A program made the position numbers and the translations under genes. Shown one piece after another: positions 39,106 to 49,972 of a stretch of 64,000 nucleotides of DNA. The notes below the pieces were generated by a model. The model did no database searches and was not told the DNA's origin. It saw only the letters and a list, made by a program, of their open reading frames with translations. Each line of letters opens with the position of its first letter. Positions within the stretch are counted from its first letter, which is position 1. The stretch is from Latrodectus hesperus (taxonomy: Eukaryota; Arthropoda; Arachnida; Araneae; Theridiidae), in assembly GCA_037975125.1 (NCBI GenBank), contig JAJQOW010000014.1, positions 7,006,457-7,070,456 on the forward strand, written 5' to 3'.

Positions 39106-42100
39106 TTAATATTTAACTTTTAAGAAAATTTATTTTAGTAATTTAACATTTCCATAACAATGTCTTAAAAATTTTAAATGTATTTTTTCTAGCTTGTTAA
39201 CCAAATGAAGCAATGAAACATTTTTATTCCCTATTAATTGTGCATTATTAGTTATGAAATACTTGAGAAATTGTTGATCGTTAAGCGTTGAACGTATGCT
39301 ATAACTTATCCTAACAAATTTTCAAAAATTCGATAATATTACTAATTTCACAAACTTTAGCTATTTATTGAAAAATAATAATTGGGTAAGACTTTACACC
39401 CCTAATTTAGGATCAACTCACCTGAATTTTCACAGAAATATCGTTTAAAACATTTCCTTTACCACAGATTAAACTGAAAATTTTATTTCATTTTTTTTAT
39501 TTCAAAAAAATTCCAGTGAAAAACAACTTCAACTTAATGAGAAATTTTGCATTTAAAATATCTTTTTAAATTACATCATTCAGACCATTATAGTAAACCA
39601 AAATTACTTTTGTTGTAAAAAATTTAAATCACCAAACGTAATATTGATAATTTATAATATTTTATTTTTATACCATAAAACCAATTTTTCAGATTCTAAA
39701 ATTAGAAGTTCTTTGTTAATAAGTCTTCATCTGATTTCAGTTTAGATAACTAAATTATGCCATAGCATTATCAATGCAAATTTCAGATAAGCAACGAAAC
39801 GCTAATACAGACAACAAAAATATTTTGCAAATTTCTTAAATCAAAAATCAAAACACACATAAATTCAAGTATAATTAGGTATATTTCATATAGTCAGAAA
39901 TTTTCAACCAAACAATATACATTATGTTAAAAAAATAATTTTTTCTCCAAGCTGATGTAATCTATAATGTTCTTTCAAGTTTTTCATTGATTCAAACTAT
40001 TATCAAGAATTACAAGTGCTGAGATAAAAAATATATTTTAACTGTTAAACCACCTAATTTTATGTAAAGAAATTTTCTCAATCAGTTATTATAATAGTGA
40101 AAATTTTTATATTTTTAAGGCATTTGATAAAACTGCTTTCTTAATTTATCAAAATATATTTTATTATTAAAATAAGGGCAAATTTTTATTTAAATCAAAA
40201 TTTATTTCTATTAAGAATCATTTTTGAAGTGCTGTTCATGCAATGGCATAAAGTTTTTTCTTTCCATAAATTTATATCATTTAAAGACGATCTTATTTTT
40301 AAAATTTGACAATGTAGAATGAGAAATATGTATGATTTCTTTATAAATTTTTTGGACGAATTTTTCAAGTTAAAAGATTTGTTTTTATATAAATTGAACT
40401 AATTAATTAAGAAATACATTTTGCATATTTAAGCGTACAAAAACGAAAAAAAAAACATTTAAAAAGAGAAAATTCCTTTATAGATTTTTAACTTCTATCA
40501 TTTGAAAACAGAATTTTTCAATATAAGGTGCTAATGTAAATCCGATAAAATTACGAGTCAAATAAAAAATTTTTCCACAAACAAAAACATTTAAACATTA
40601 AATAAATTACTTTTAAATTAATAGTTTTAGAATAATAAGTAATTTAATATTTAATTTTCAAAACTCTGCAAACATATGTTAGTAAATATTTATACCAGCA
40701 AAAATATGAAATAAATATTCAAATAGAAAGAATAAATAGCAGACAGAAAATACAATTTTCGGCAATAATATTTTAAATGTCAAAACTCCAGATTTTCAAA
40801 AGTTTACATTTTTGTTTCCGATGAAGCGATATTTGGGTACAAACGAAATACTAAGCATGTGAACTATAAAAAGGAAAGAAAGTTAATGTGTTTTCCTAAA
40901 ATTTAGAGGTAATTAGTTCTCGATCCCCTCCATTTTGATCCCAGGAAGACAATTCCCTACGCGGCATACTGTAGTGCTATTTTATGAAACATTCCCTGCC
41001 TCTTTCGTTTGAACTCTGATGACGGACACAATATTTTGGACAAAGAGGACCGATAATAGGAAACACGTTTCAGCAAGAATTTTCTCACGAGTATAACGCG
41101 ACACTAGGTTAAAAGGCTTCAAAAAATCATGAGATAAAAATACAAGGATTTTTTTTTCACTTTGGGACAATGGATAATATAATTTCCCAAAGTCTTAATA
41201 ACAACTGAAAATAACCTTTCTATATTGCTTCTTGATAACTTAAGTAAAATTTGGTTTTTCTGATGCTATTAGCATATTTAAATTCTTACTAGTTTCCATC
41301 AATAATATTTCAATTATATGAAATTTTCTTTTTCTGGGAATAGTTTTTTATTACGTTATGATAGTCAAAATAAGATTAAATTTTCACTTTTTCATCATAA
41401 AAGAAAATCAAATATGTTAATGAAATACTTCTTGTCAAATAAAAGGATTTAATCTCTCATGAGAAATTAAAAATAGCACGTCAAAATAATATTTCGAAAC
41501 ACTGAAATTTCGACAAAAAAATTTTTAAGTTTTTAATTTTTGAATAATCATAACATCTAGAAAGGTCCAATGGAAATAATATTCATTGAAAGTTTTATTT
41601 TTATTCTGAGTAAAACAAACTTATTTGTTTTGTTAATATTATTGTTATGAATTTTTTTTTAGTAATATAACTTGACTTAGATAACCTGTATAACAATTAG
41701 GACTCATAAAGGGTACTGTGAATCTTGGCGTATTCACAAAATTAAATAAGGTGTCTTTCATGAGCTGACTCTTTTGCTATCTCCCTAAGTTAATAGATCC
41801 AAATTAATTATCATATAACATTAATACAGTTTAGTAAATAACTTCATACTAAAATGAAAACCTCTTATATGCATTAAAATGGAATTGACCAATCTAATAT
41901 TCCAGAAATTTTCGATGAAGAAAATTAAGATTTTCGTTATTTACACATTTACAAAATTTGTAGTACAAAACAATAGCATCAGAAGCTTTGAGCAAAGTAT
42001 GAAACTTAAAAAGGAAAGGATTAAAAGAATGAAAACCGATAATCTAAATGATTAAGAAATGAAAATCGAAAGCATGGTTCAATTTTTATAGGGAACTAAG

Positions 42101-42137
42101 TTATGTAATAAAGAACCAGATATTGTTAAATTTATCT
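39106..42137. other. Decayed interior of the nested hAT
   Basis: AT-rich sequence inside the large hAT. I found no intact coding or further insertion. A short less AT-rich patch at 40920-41170 is unassigned. Confidence 0.45.
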
Positions 42138-42405
42138 CAATACAGAGATTAAAATGGGCAGTACATTTGAGCCGGATGAACGACAATCGGGTGACGAAAA
42201 ATATTTTCTTGACTCGTCCCATTGGCACCAGAAGATGAGGACGACCGAAACTCCGATGGCGTGACTGCCTTGAAAACGACCTAAAAACACTAAAAGTGAC
42301 AAACTGGATGATCTTGTCCAAAAATAGGGGGTCCTGGTATGCACTTCTGGGGAAGATAAAGGCCCTGGGCTGTCAGACCAGTGAAGAAGAAGTTATGCAA
42401 AATTA
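42138..42405 (+). pseudogene. LINE ORF2 C-terminal fragment
   Basis: An open plus-strand segment reads QRLKWAVHLSRMNDNRVTKN, then PIGTRRRGRPKLRWRDCLEN, then DLKTLKVTNW, and ends near a TAA. The pattern RW.GH..RM..R..K.....GRRR.GRP..RW.DC...DL is the familiar C-terminal end of non-LTR retrotransposon reverse transcriptases found as fragments in many arthropod genomes. The upstream RT domain is absent, so this is a 5'-truncated insertion within the hAT. Confidence 0.78.
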
Positions 42406-42720
42406 TTGAAATATAACAGTAAAAGTATCGCTTATGGCAAGGTTCTGCAGCTCTTCCTCATTTTTCATCAACAATTTCTTATTTCCAAATCTGATTATTC
42501 CCTGGAGCTATTTTTTTATTTTCCCCTGGACAGGACACCATAATTATAAAATGCAAAGTTTATTTCACCGAATAAAATTAATATTATAATAAAACTAAGA
42601 TTGAAATTTTCTGAATTTTTTTATCTTTGAAATGATTTGGCGCTCCTCTGCAAGCTGCTTCAGGGTCATGATAGTCCCCCTTGCCCCCCTCCCGTCGCTA
42701 CGCCTCTGTGGCCACCCCTG

Positions 42721-44932
42721 ATATATACTTTAGCAAACAACAATGTAAATACTTCAAGATAATTTTAAAATATACATAAATATTTTTTATATATTGTTTT
42801 TACTGAGCATTAAACATAGGTCAATAAAATTTTCCAGAATTATGAGTTATATTCTCATTAAAACAATAAATTAGCTTTGATAAAAAGTTAACATTTTAAA
42901 TATCAATTGTGGATTATGAATTAGTTTATATAAAAATTTTAAGGTAAAAGCAAAATAAAACTTTGCCGATCTTTTCAAATTCGTTGGCATATTCATATAT
43001 TAAATAAAAAAATAAAATTTCTACAAAAAATAAATTACTTTAATGGATTTTTACTGTAAAATAGTTTATTTTTTAGTTGTTTATTCATTCTATTTCATGC
43101 TTTAAAAAATGAACGATAACTAGTATACAATGCGGAACTCACATTGTATGACAAGTGATACAGCAAGTATTTTAAATAAAAGTAGGAAATAATTGCAGTT
43201 TTGATATACTTCGCGCCTATTTTTTTAAATACCAAAATAGAAAATTCGTAAAATAATTTTACACTTTAAAAATATTAAAACGTGTTTAATATTCTTTACT
43301 TAGGCATCACTAAGTAATTGAAATAATATGATGTATATTGTATAAATCAATTTTGGACATTCTAGTAGAAGAATGTACGAATATCTTTCAAATTTTATGC
43401 ATTTCTATGGCACACAGAGTTTGATATATTACCCAAATCTAGAGCGTGAGTGAGTCTTAGAGATTCAGAAAAGAAATAAAAGCAATTTATTGAACTATTT
43501 GAATTTCATTAAATATTTTTATGTCTTTGAAATAAATGAATAATTCATCCCTACTATGACATACATACTAGCAAAAAAATTTTATGAACACTAAAAATAT
43601 GTAACAATCTACTGCGAATCAGATTTTATTGCCAAAAAAAAAAAACTTTGAAATGACGATTTTTTCGAATCTTTAACTTGTAGATTATTTTAAATAAGTA
43701 TGAAATTTTATTATAAAGTTATTAAGTAAAAATAAATCATAATGAATAGAAAAGTTCAAAATAAAATAAAATAATTATACAAAATGTGAAATATATTTTG
43801 CTTAAGTGGAATAATTAAAAAAATTGTTTTAAATAAAATTAAACTTGTGCAAAATTTTTACATATTATTTAACATCAGTCTCCACAAGAAAGTAGTTTTT
43901 TATTGTAAAAGAAATCTTAAATAAACTTCTAATTGTTAGATTCCTATTGGAAATATGGATATGCTGGAAAACTTACAGAATGTATTTGAATTTGGAATAT
44001 GCATTATTATGAGATGAGAAATGTGTATTATAAATAATAATTGCTAAATGTATTAGTATGGCATTTATATGAAAAATAGAAATATGGATAAAATGGCACA
44101 TTTAAAAATGAATCATAAAAATAATCAAACTCAAAATATTTGTGTATTGTGATGTTTTTCATTTTCAATAAAGTGAAATATAAATAAAAAAACAAGTCAA
44201 AAGAGAATAAAATAGCGAGGTATATTTTTCTTTTTTATTTCATTTAAGAAATGGAAGAAAATTCCTTTTGTGATGGAATAGTTAAGATATTTCAAACTTA
44301 AATCAAAGGTTGTTACAAAAGAAATGCCGAAATAAATTATTCTCACATACAAATGTGATAAGAAGTGAGGAAAAAATTACTATCTCAGATTATTAAGTGT
44401 TGGGAATGCAGGGATTTACAGAAATAAAATCCTGGCATGTATCTTTATTAGCAGTTTCTTAAAATGTCAGTTTCATAATCTCTCCACCTTAAATATTTTA
44501 GAATTCTTTTAACATTTCTTTTAATTTTTGACTTTATTCACTATTGTATGATTAAGATTGAAAAATGTGCCATAATTTATAAAATAAAATATTTATTAAA
44601 TGAGATCTTTGATTTTTTGAAATAAACGATACAGGATAAAATTCTTTTGAGATATACTTAATTAAAAAATGCCAATTATACATGTTTTGATTCATGACCA
44701 TTTGTCAGAGACATTATCATTCTAATATTTCGTTGAAAGCACCAATAATTGGGTAAAATCATTTGAACAATTTTTGGAGTAGACTTAATATAATCCTTAT
44801 ATTAAAATAATAAACCTGTTTAAATCATGTTTATGAATTAATTATTGTTATGTAGTTTCCTAAATTAATTAAAAATATTCACATTTCTATCAAATATTTT
44901 ATAATGAATTCTTATTAATATAATAAAACTGT
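42721..44932. other. AT-rich intergenic sequence
   Basis: No gene, RNA gene or transposon end recognised in this stretch. Confidence 0.5.
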
Positions 44933-44942
44933 AGTTTTAGTG

Positions 44943-45327
44943 GGGGGATGAGGTAACTTAGTGGTTAGGGTATCGGCCTTCCATCCAGAAGGGTGGGGTT
45001 CGATTCTCAATCCCGCCAAAGATCCACTGAGTTCATGAGATATACAAGCTCGTTAGATCTGTGGAATCAAAGGTCCTGTGGTCGGTCGTTGAGCAGTTAC
45101 CATGGTTGCAAAGGTCTGGAGAAAATTTCCGCCCCATCACATCAATGTTAAAATTGAGGGAGTGGAACCTCTAGTAGTGCCATCTATCGGAGGATTTAAA
45201 AAAGAGCAAGGACGTACTTTCACCTTCGTGGTGCTCTGATTAAATGAAAAAGAACCCTACTGACTTAAATTCGCATTGCCAAGGCACAGCAAACTTGGCG
45301 TGTCCAAGTGTCATAAGTAACAACAAC
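44943..45327 (+). mobile_element. tRNA-derived SINE with (AAC)n tail and 10-bp duplication
   Basis: The 385-bp insert is bounded by perfect 10-bp repeats AGTTTTAGTG (44933-44942 and 45328-45337). The head contains an A box (TAACTTAGTGGTTAGG) and a B box (GGGTTCGATTCTC) at tRNA spacing, so it should carry an internal RNA polymerase III promoter. The 3' part, with GTACTTTCACCTTCGTGGTG and CCAAGTGTCATAAGT, followed by (AAC)n, is shared with the SINE at 31.7 kb. That shared part is presumably the sequence recognised by the partner LINE. Confidence 0.9.
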
Positions 45328-45443
45328 AGTTTTAGTGCTTAACCCTTTGGATGCACATTTATTCGAATAAGTTTTTGCATTTGGAGCATATTTAATTTTT
45401 GGGGGTAGAGTAATTTGTAAGAACAGCATATTTTATGCAATTA

Positions 45444-45800
45444 TTAGAATTTATTGGCTCCCACCTTTTGTTTCTTTTTTTTTCCAAAACCTTTTTTTAT
45501 AACTTGTCGGGCATATCTATTTGTTTCTTTTACTATGCTATTCCAAAAATCTTCATTTAGGACTTCATTCAAAACATCCAAAGGTTTAGGATTAGCACCT
45601 AGCCTTCGCAGACACAAAGGATTTATTCCAGGCACTTCACGAAGCCGTTTTACATTAGGTACATTGTCTTTTTCTTCCCAAATCCATTGATCTAATTTCT
45701 TAGGAGAAAATTCACTATCACTGCTTGATAAGTATCTTGTACGACTTTTGCATCTTGGTTTTATCTCACTACCATCACCACTAACATTGTTACTTTGAAA
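45444..45800 (-). pseudogene. piggyBac transposase N-terminal fragment
   Basis: The minus-strand frame reads [20 protein letters not shown], then [20 protein letters not shown], then [20 protein letters not shown] and stops at 45444 after a lysine-rich end. The segment ending in ETNRYA is a hallmark of the start of the piggyBac (DDE_Tnp_1_7) domain. The catalytic aspartates are missing because the element is internally deleted. The lysine-rich C-terminal end may be a fusion with the element's 3' region. Upstream of codon 1 the frame meets a stop, so the original start is lost or shifted. Confidence 0.85.
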
Positions 45801-45840
45801 TAAACAAGAATGAACATGTTAAATATTGTCTCATTTTCAA

Positions 45841-45902
45841 CGACGTATCAGAACGTCATGTGCGATTTTGGTCAAATTAATGCATGACGTTCTGATACGT
45901 CG
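45841..45902. repeat. Perfect 20-bp palindromic arms in piggyBac end
   Basis: CGACGTATCAGAACGTCATG at 45841-45860 and its exact reverse complement at 45883-45902, with 22 bases between. Subterminal inverted repeats are typical transposase-binding sequences of piggyBac elements. Confidence 0.92.
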
Positions 45903-46114
45903 AATACGATCAAAGGGTTAAATGAACTTTTCTAATTTTTTTATGTTACAAGTATAAAATTCACAATTTTAATTACCAGCATATAGAAATTGCTTCGTTA
46001 TCATAATTTCTTAATGACGATGATAGATTAAATAACTTATAAATACAATTTTACAAAGATATGAAATGTAGAAAATCAGCTTTAACTAGTTTCGATTACA
46101 TGAAAATGCTACTG

Positions 46115-46117
<3 letters not shown>

Positions 46118-46159
<42 letters not shown>
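46118..46159. repeat. (AT)n microsatellite at Helitron 5' end
   Basis: About 21 TA units starting two bases inside the Helitron. Confidence 0.95.
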
Positions 46160-46161
<2 letters not shown>

Positions 46162-47173
46162 TCGTGTCACAGTTTTCGTTGCCATACTCCTCCGAAACGG
46201 CTTGACCGATTTTGATGAAATTTTTTGTGCTTATCCGGTATCTATGAGAATCGGCCAACATCTATTTTTCATCCCCCTAAATGTTAGGGATAGTACAACC
46301 CTAAATTTTTTTTTATTTTTTTTGGTTAGTTCTGTAAGTTCCTAATAGATGGCGGTTTAGCATCTAAGTTGCACAGGTATTCGGCAGATGGCGAAGTGTT
46401 TATTTTTCTAGATTATACCATCTTCGAGAAAATTATCGTGCGCATGCAAGCGCGTGGTTAAATATAGAATTTACATATATTTTCATGATGTATAATGATA
46501 CTATAACAATTTTTCGTGAATCATTTTCATAATTATATTTTGTATTGTGTTATTATTGTGCAGTATTCAGTTTGAATATTTTTAATATTATAAATAGTAA
46601 AATAAAATTTTATTTATTACTGTTTTTCTCTACTAATTTTCATACCACCTCGAAAATATGTAAGTATTTCTTGATAGCCTTTTATTATTTTTTATTTTTA
46701 TTTTATAATTTGATAATTATTAATTTATTCAGTAGAACATTTTGATCTAATTTATTTATTCAAATGATAAATTCTTTTAATTTTTTTTATTTCAGTATAA
46801 TGCCGCGGAAAAATTTTTAGTTTTAATATAATTTAAAATTAAAATAATAATAGTTCGATGTCAATGTTATCTACCTCATTTATAACAATTTATTTTTAGA
46901 TGTCTTTAATTTATATAGTATATTTTATAAGTAAGTCACTGATTACAAACTATAATTTAATATAAGATGAATAAAATGTAAATTCAGAAAGTATATGTTG
47001 ATTTGTGCTTAATTTCAAAATTTCGATACTTTACCTATTACTATTAAATTTTGGTGAAACCTTTTATTTTTAATCTCCTATGAATGAACCTATTCTAAAT
47101 TTTTTTAGAAAATATTAATTTGATTGAACCCAAGAATTAGTAAAAAATTGATTCAATGTATTTTAAAAACTCA

Positions 47174-47191
47174 GCCACTGCAACGCGTGGC
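47174..47191 (+). terminator. Helitron 3' hairpin (transposition terminator)
   Basis: A five-base-pair stem GCCAC/GTGGC with an 8-nt loop lies shortly before the GGGTCAGCTA end. In Helitrons this structure signals the end of rolling-circle transfer; it is not a transcription terminator. Confidence 0.75.
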
Positions 47192-47199
47192 TGGGTCAG

Positions 47200-47338
<139 letters not shown>

Positions 47339-47639
47339 AAAAAGCATCCAGACGAGCAATAGCTACATACGAGCAAATGATCACATTCCTCTTTGAATAA
47401 CAGAAAAGGGGAATATTTCAATTTCAATTCCAACCTGAGCTTACAACAGTGTGGGAAAATCAAATGAATGATATCAAAAATTACACAATCATATCTAATG
47501 CTTAGTTCAAAACATCCAGTAAAAGTTCAAAATGCCGATCACGAGTGTCGTAGCACAGACGACACTGAGAAAAGAATGGTTTTCGCTCAAATGTTAATGT
47601 TGTGTTCATATTTCTACGAAAACCATAATTTTCGATATG

Positions 47640-48510
47640 AAATCTTTAGCTGAGTCACACAACTGATGTTTCGTGCACTTAAGATTACCTGTAATCTTCA
47701 TGATAAAGTCCAGTGGATTGCGGTCCGATGATCGAGGAGTCTAACATACAATTCCACCACGTCAGAAGTATCTTAGGGATATGTGGTATTCTAAAAGTTA
47801 TGGACCTTGATAGAAAAATGCGCTGAGGTTTCATAATGCATAAGCCATATATCTCTAGACGGAGAACAGAACATTTTTAAATAAACTGAAAAGCACTTAT
47901 TATAAGAAGATGCGGAATGTCGCACTCCTAAAATGAAGTGTTATGAGCTCAGATGCTCGAGAAAATTTTCTGCTTGTGTTTTCGAAGGATAGTGCAATGG
48001 GGTTTGATATCAAGCCAAACTTCTTGGTTGCGCTTTACTGGTGAGTTTTTTTGCTGAATATTGTCTCTTATCTTAATAATACCAATACAAAACTAATAGA
48101 TCAAAATGTTTCATGCTCAGCATCAAGTGAATAAAGATTGGCCGTCTGGGATACCATCTGTTTTCGCATCAATTGCAATCTTTCCTTGGGTAAAATACAC
48201 CATACTAATGGATGAAAAATACTCATTTCGCATGTTACTTTTAGTGTACTTGAGGAAGGAAATGTTTCAAATAAAATCAAAACTTGTTCTTGTATTTCTG
48301 GCGTTCATTCATTTGGTGAGCGTCAGGCATTGCAGTTTGAGAGAGCAAACGAACCGATGTTTCGTACTTCCCGCTCAACATTAGAAAATATAGGAAAACC
48401 TGGAGTCCATGCTTCTCATCCATTTCTTTTTGCTTCTGACCACATATGAAGTGCATAGTTTCCATATCCTGGTACGTGTACTTTGTCGTAACATTCACGA
48501 AAAGTTTCAG
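47640..48510 (-). pseudogene. Decayed Tc1/mariner-type transposase
   Basis: Landmarks on the minus strand are YTYQDMETMHFICGQKQKEM at about 48490-48430, resembling the N-terminal YT..E...MHFVYG segment of an arthropod transposase group, and near 47760-47680 a damaged C-terminal block reading TPRSSDRNPLDF then, further on, CTKHQLCDSAKDFISKI. The latter corresponds to the PPRSPDLNPLDF..WG signature of DDE_3 proteins. Stops and shifts occur throughout, and I could not locate terminal repeats. Confidence 0.6.
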
Positions 48511-48744
48511 ACGAAGTTACCAATGTAATACTGGAAATGATGACACCGAGTTATTTTGTTTTTTAAAATTAATATTTCATAAGTTTTTTTCCATGTCAAC
48601 GTGGAACAAATTGCTTTTTCTCAGAGGAAATTTACACGAGGTAAATCTTGATAATATCTGGAACTATGCTACTTGGGCAGGTAAAAAGTACGTCAGAGGT
48701 GATGAGACGTATTGCTTGATCATGCATAATGTCTTGATTCCTAA

Positions 48745-48905
48745 AATAAATAAATAAACAAAAAAATTAAAAAAAAAACAGCAAGATAGTATCAGGCAAA
48801 AGTAACTTTGAACACCCAGGGTGCCAGATAGGAATTAAACCCATGCTATGGATCATACATGCGCAGACGACGGAGAGCTTCTGTAATCTGCGCAGCCAAC
48901 CGAGG
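48745..48905 (-). mobile_element. Degenerate tRNA-derived SINE with TTTA tail
   Basis: Reading the minus strand, a possible A box (GGTTGGCTGCGCAGATTAC) and a B box (TGGGTTTAATTCC) are followed by TGGCACCCTGGGTGTTC and a T-rich tail with (TTTA)n at 48745-48757. Spacing and order fit a short tRNA-derived SINE. The sequence is too diverged to be a tRNA gene. Confidence 0.5.
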
Positions 48906-49202
48906 ACATTTCTTTTTGCTTGACGTGATTCTATTTTCTTCCTTTTATCTCTAAAAGTGGAATGCTACCCCATATTTTATAGTAAACAGCACTCATCTAA
49001 AAGGTACAGTCACTATCACCTCTCTTACTATGTTAAAACGATTTAGAATCACCCTGAGTATAAATATTTTACTTACTAAAAATATTTGCTTAAATAAATC
49101 ATTATTTGCTATTAAAATGCTTTCGGTTATTCAGTATAAAAAACAATTGCAATTGCAATACCAAATTATTTGTTTCAAAGCTGAAGATTAAATTATTTTT
49201 CT

Positions 49203-49207
<5 letters not shown>
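48906..49207. other. AT-rich spacer
   Basis: No feature recognised between the SINE and the AT microsatellite. Confidence 0.4.

Positions 49208-49272
<65 letters not shown>
49208..49272. repeat. (AT)n microsatellite, about 65 bp
   Basis: Uninterrupted AT run directly followed by a T run (49272-49285), which reads as poly(A) on the minus strand. Confidence 0.95.
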
Positions 49273-49280
<8 letters not shown>

Positions 49281-49285
49281 TTTTT

Positions 49286-49972
49286 AAAACTGCTTAATTG
49301 TTTCAACATGAGGTAAGAATCAACAAATACTATAAATAAAAAGTACATTGTTAAGCATTTTCTTTTATTGGTACTGTGTTTTAAGCATATAAATATCTTA
49401 ATGTGTTTTTCGAAACAGCATAATTTTATAATAGCAATTGGTCTAAATTTTTGTGCGAGGTTTCTAGCAAAAGCCATTTACCTCAGTGTAGAGAATTTGG
49501 GGGTCCATAAGATATTGTTTACAGAATAGAGGAGGAGTTGAACATAGTACATACTGTCTAGAGTCCCTTCCTGAAAGATAGTGCCCTTACCTTGTCAAAA
49601 CAGTGCAGAGCAAGAAGTTTACAATAATTTCAATATACAATTCTTGGGTGCTATTAAGCACAATCAGAAAACATTTCAATGTACACATTTAGTAGTTTTC
49701 CTTTTCTGTATTTTACAGGATTATAGTGTTAACACAATTTTTACACAGTTGATCTTGATAATACATAACATAGTTGGGATTACAGATTTAGTAATAATAA
49801 CAAATTTAATTATATATTTACAATATAAAGTAATTTACATTATTTTCGGGTAGTACTCCCATGGGTAAAAAGTGAGTGCATGATGATAATAGAGTTAATT
49901 TGTGTCAGACATAATAATAACAAAATTTAAGTACAATACAATAAACATGAGATGAGAGTATAAAATCAGAAA
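49286..49972 (-). other. LINE 3' UTR
   Basis: Non-coding sequence between the ORF2 stop and the poly(A)-like run. It is less AT-rich at 49480-49620, consistent with an element-derived UTR. Open frames here are short and unrecognised. Confidence 0.5.

Larger units (their letters stand above)
37954..42708 (-). mobile_element. hAT element of a different (ZMYM/TTF-finger-like) lineage, nested
   Basis: The termini are CAGTGGCGAAGTGAGCAGTA at the left and, read inward from 42708, CAGAGGCGTAGCGACGGGAG. It interrupts the terminus of the hAT at 36.4 kb. The flanking octamers TGGTCATC (37946-37953) and TGGCCACC (42709-42716) agree at 6 of 8, both differences being transitions, consistent with an aged 8-bp duplication. 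At 4755 bp it is long and itself carries a SINE (38.8 kb) and a LINE fragment (42.1 kb). Most coding sequence has decayed. Confidence 0.78.
36357..42720 (-). mobile_element. Old hAT, 3'-truncated, split by a second hAT
   Basis: Segments 36357-37953 and 42709-42720 are the two parts of one minus-oriented element homologous to that at 18.3 kb. The 5' terminus, read inward from 42720, is CAGGGGTGGCCA and resumes at 37953 as GATGACCAAACTGCGGCTCT. The transposase (antisense to the plus strand, 37450-36400) is recognisable only in pieces and stops where homology to 19.95-20.0 kb ends. No 3' terminus was found, so the element is truncated. The intervening 4.75 kb is another transposon. Confidence 0.8.
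45343..45917 (-). mobile_element. piggyBac deletion derivative, TTAA-flanked
   Basis: The ends CCCTTTG and CAAAGGG are inverted and flanked by TTAA on both sides (45339-45342 and 45918-45921), the piggyBac target. The 575-bp element keeps only the 5' part of the transposase. Its right end carries a subterminal palindrome with 20-bp arms. It is directly adjacent (two bases away) to the SINE target duplication. Confidence 0.88.
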
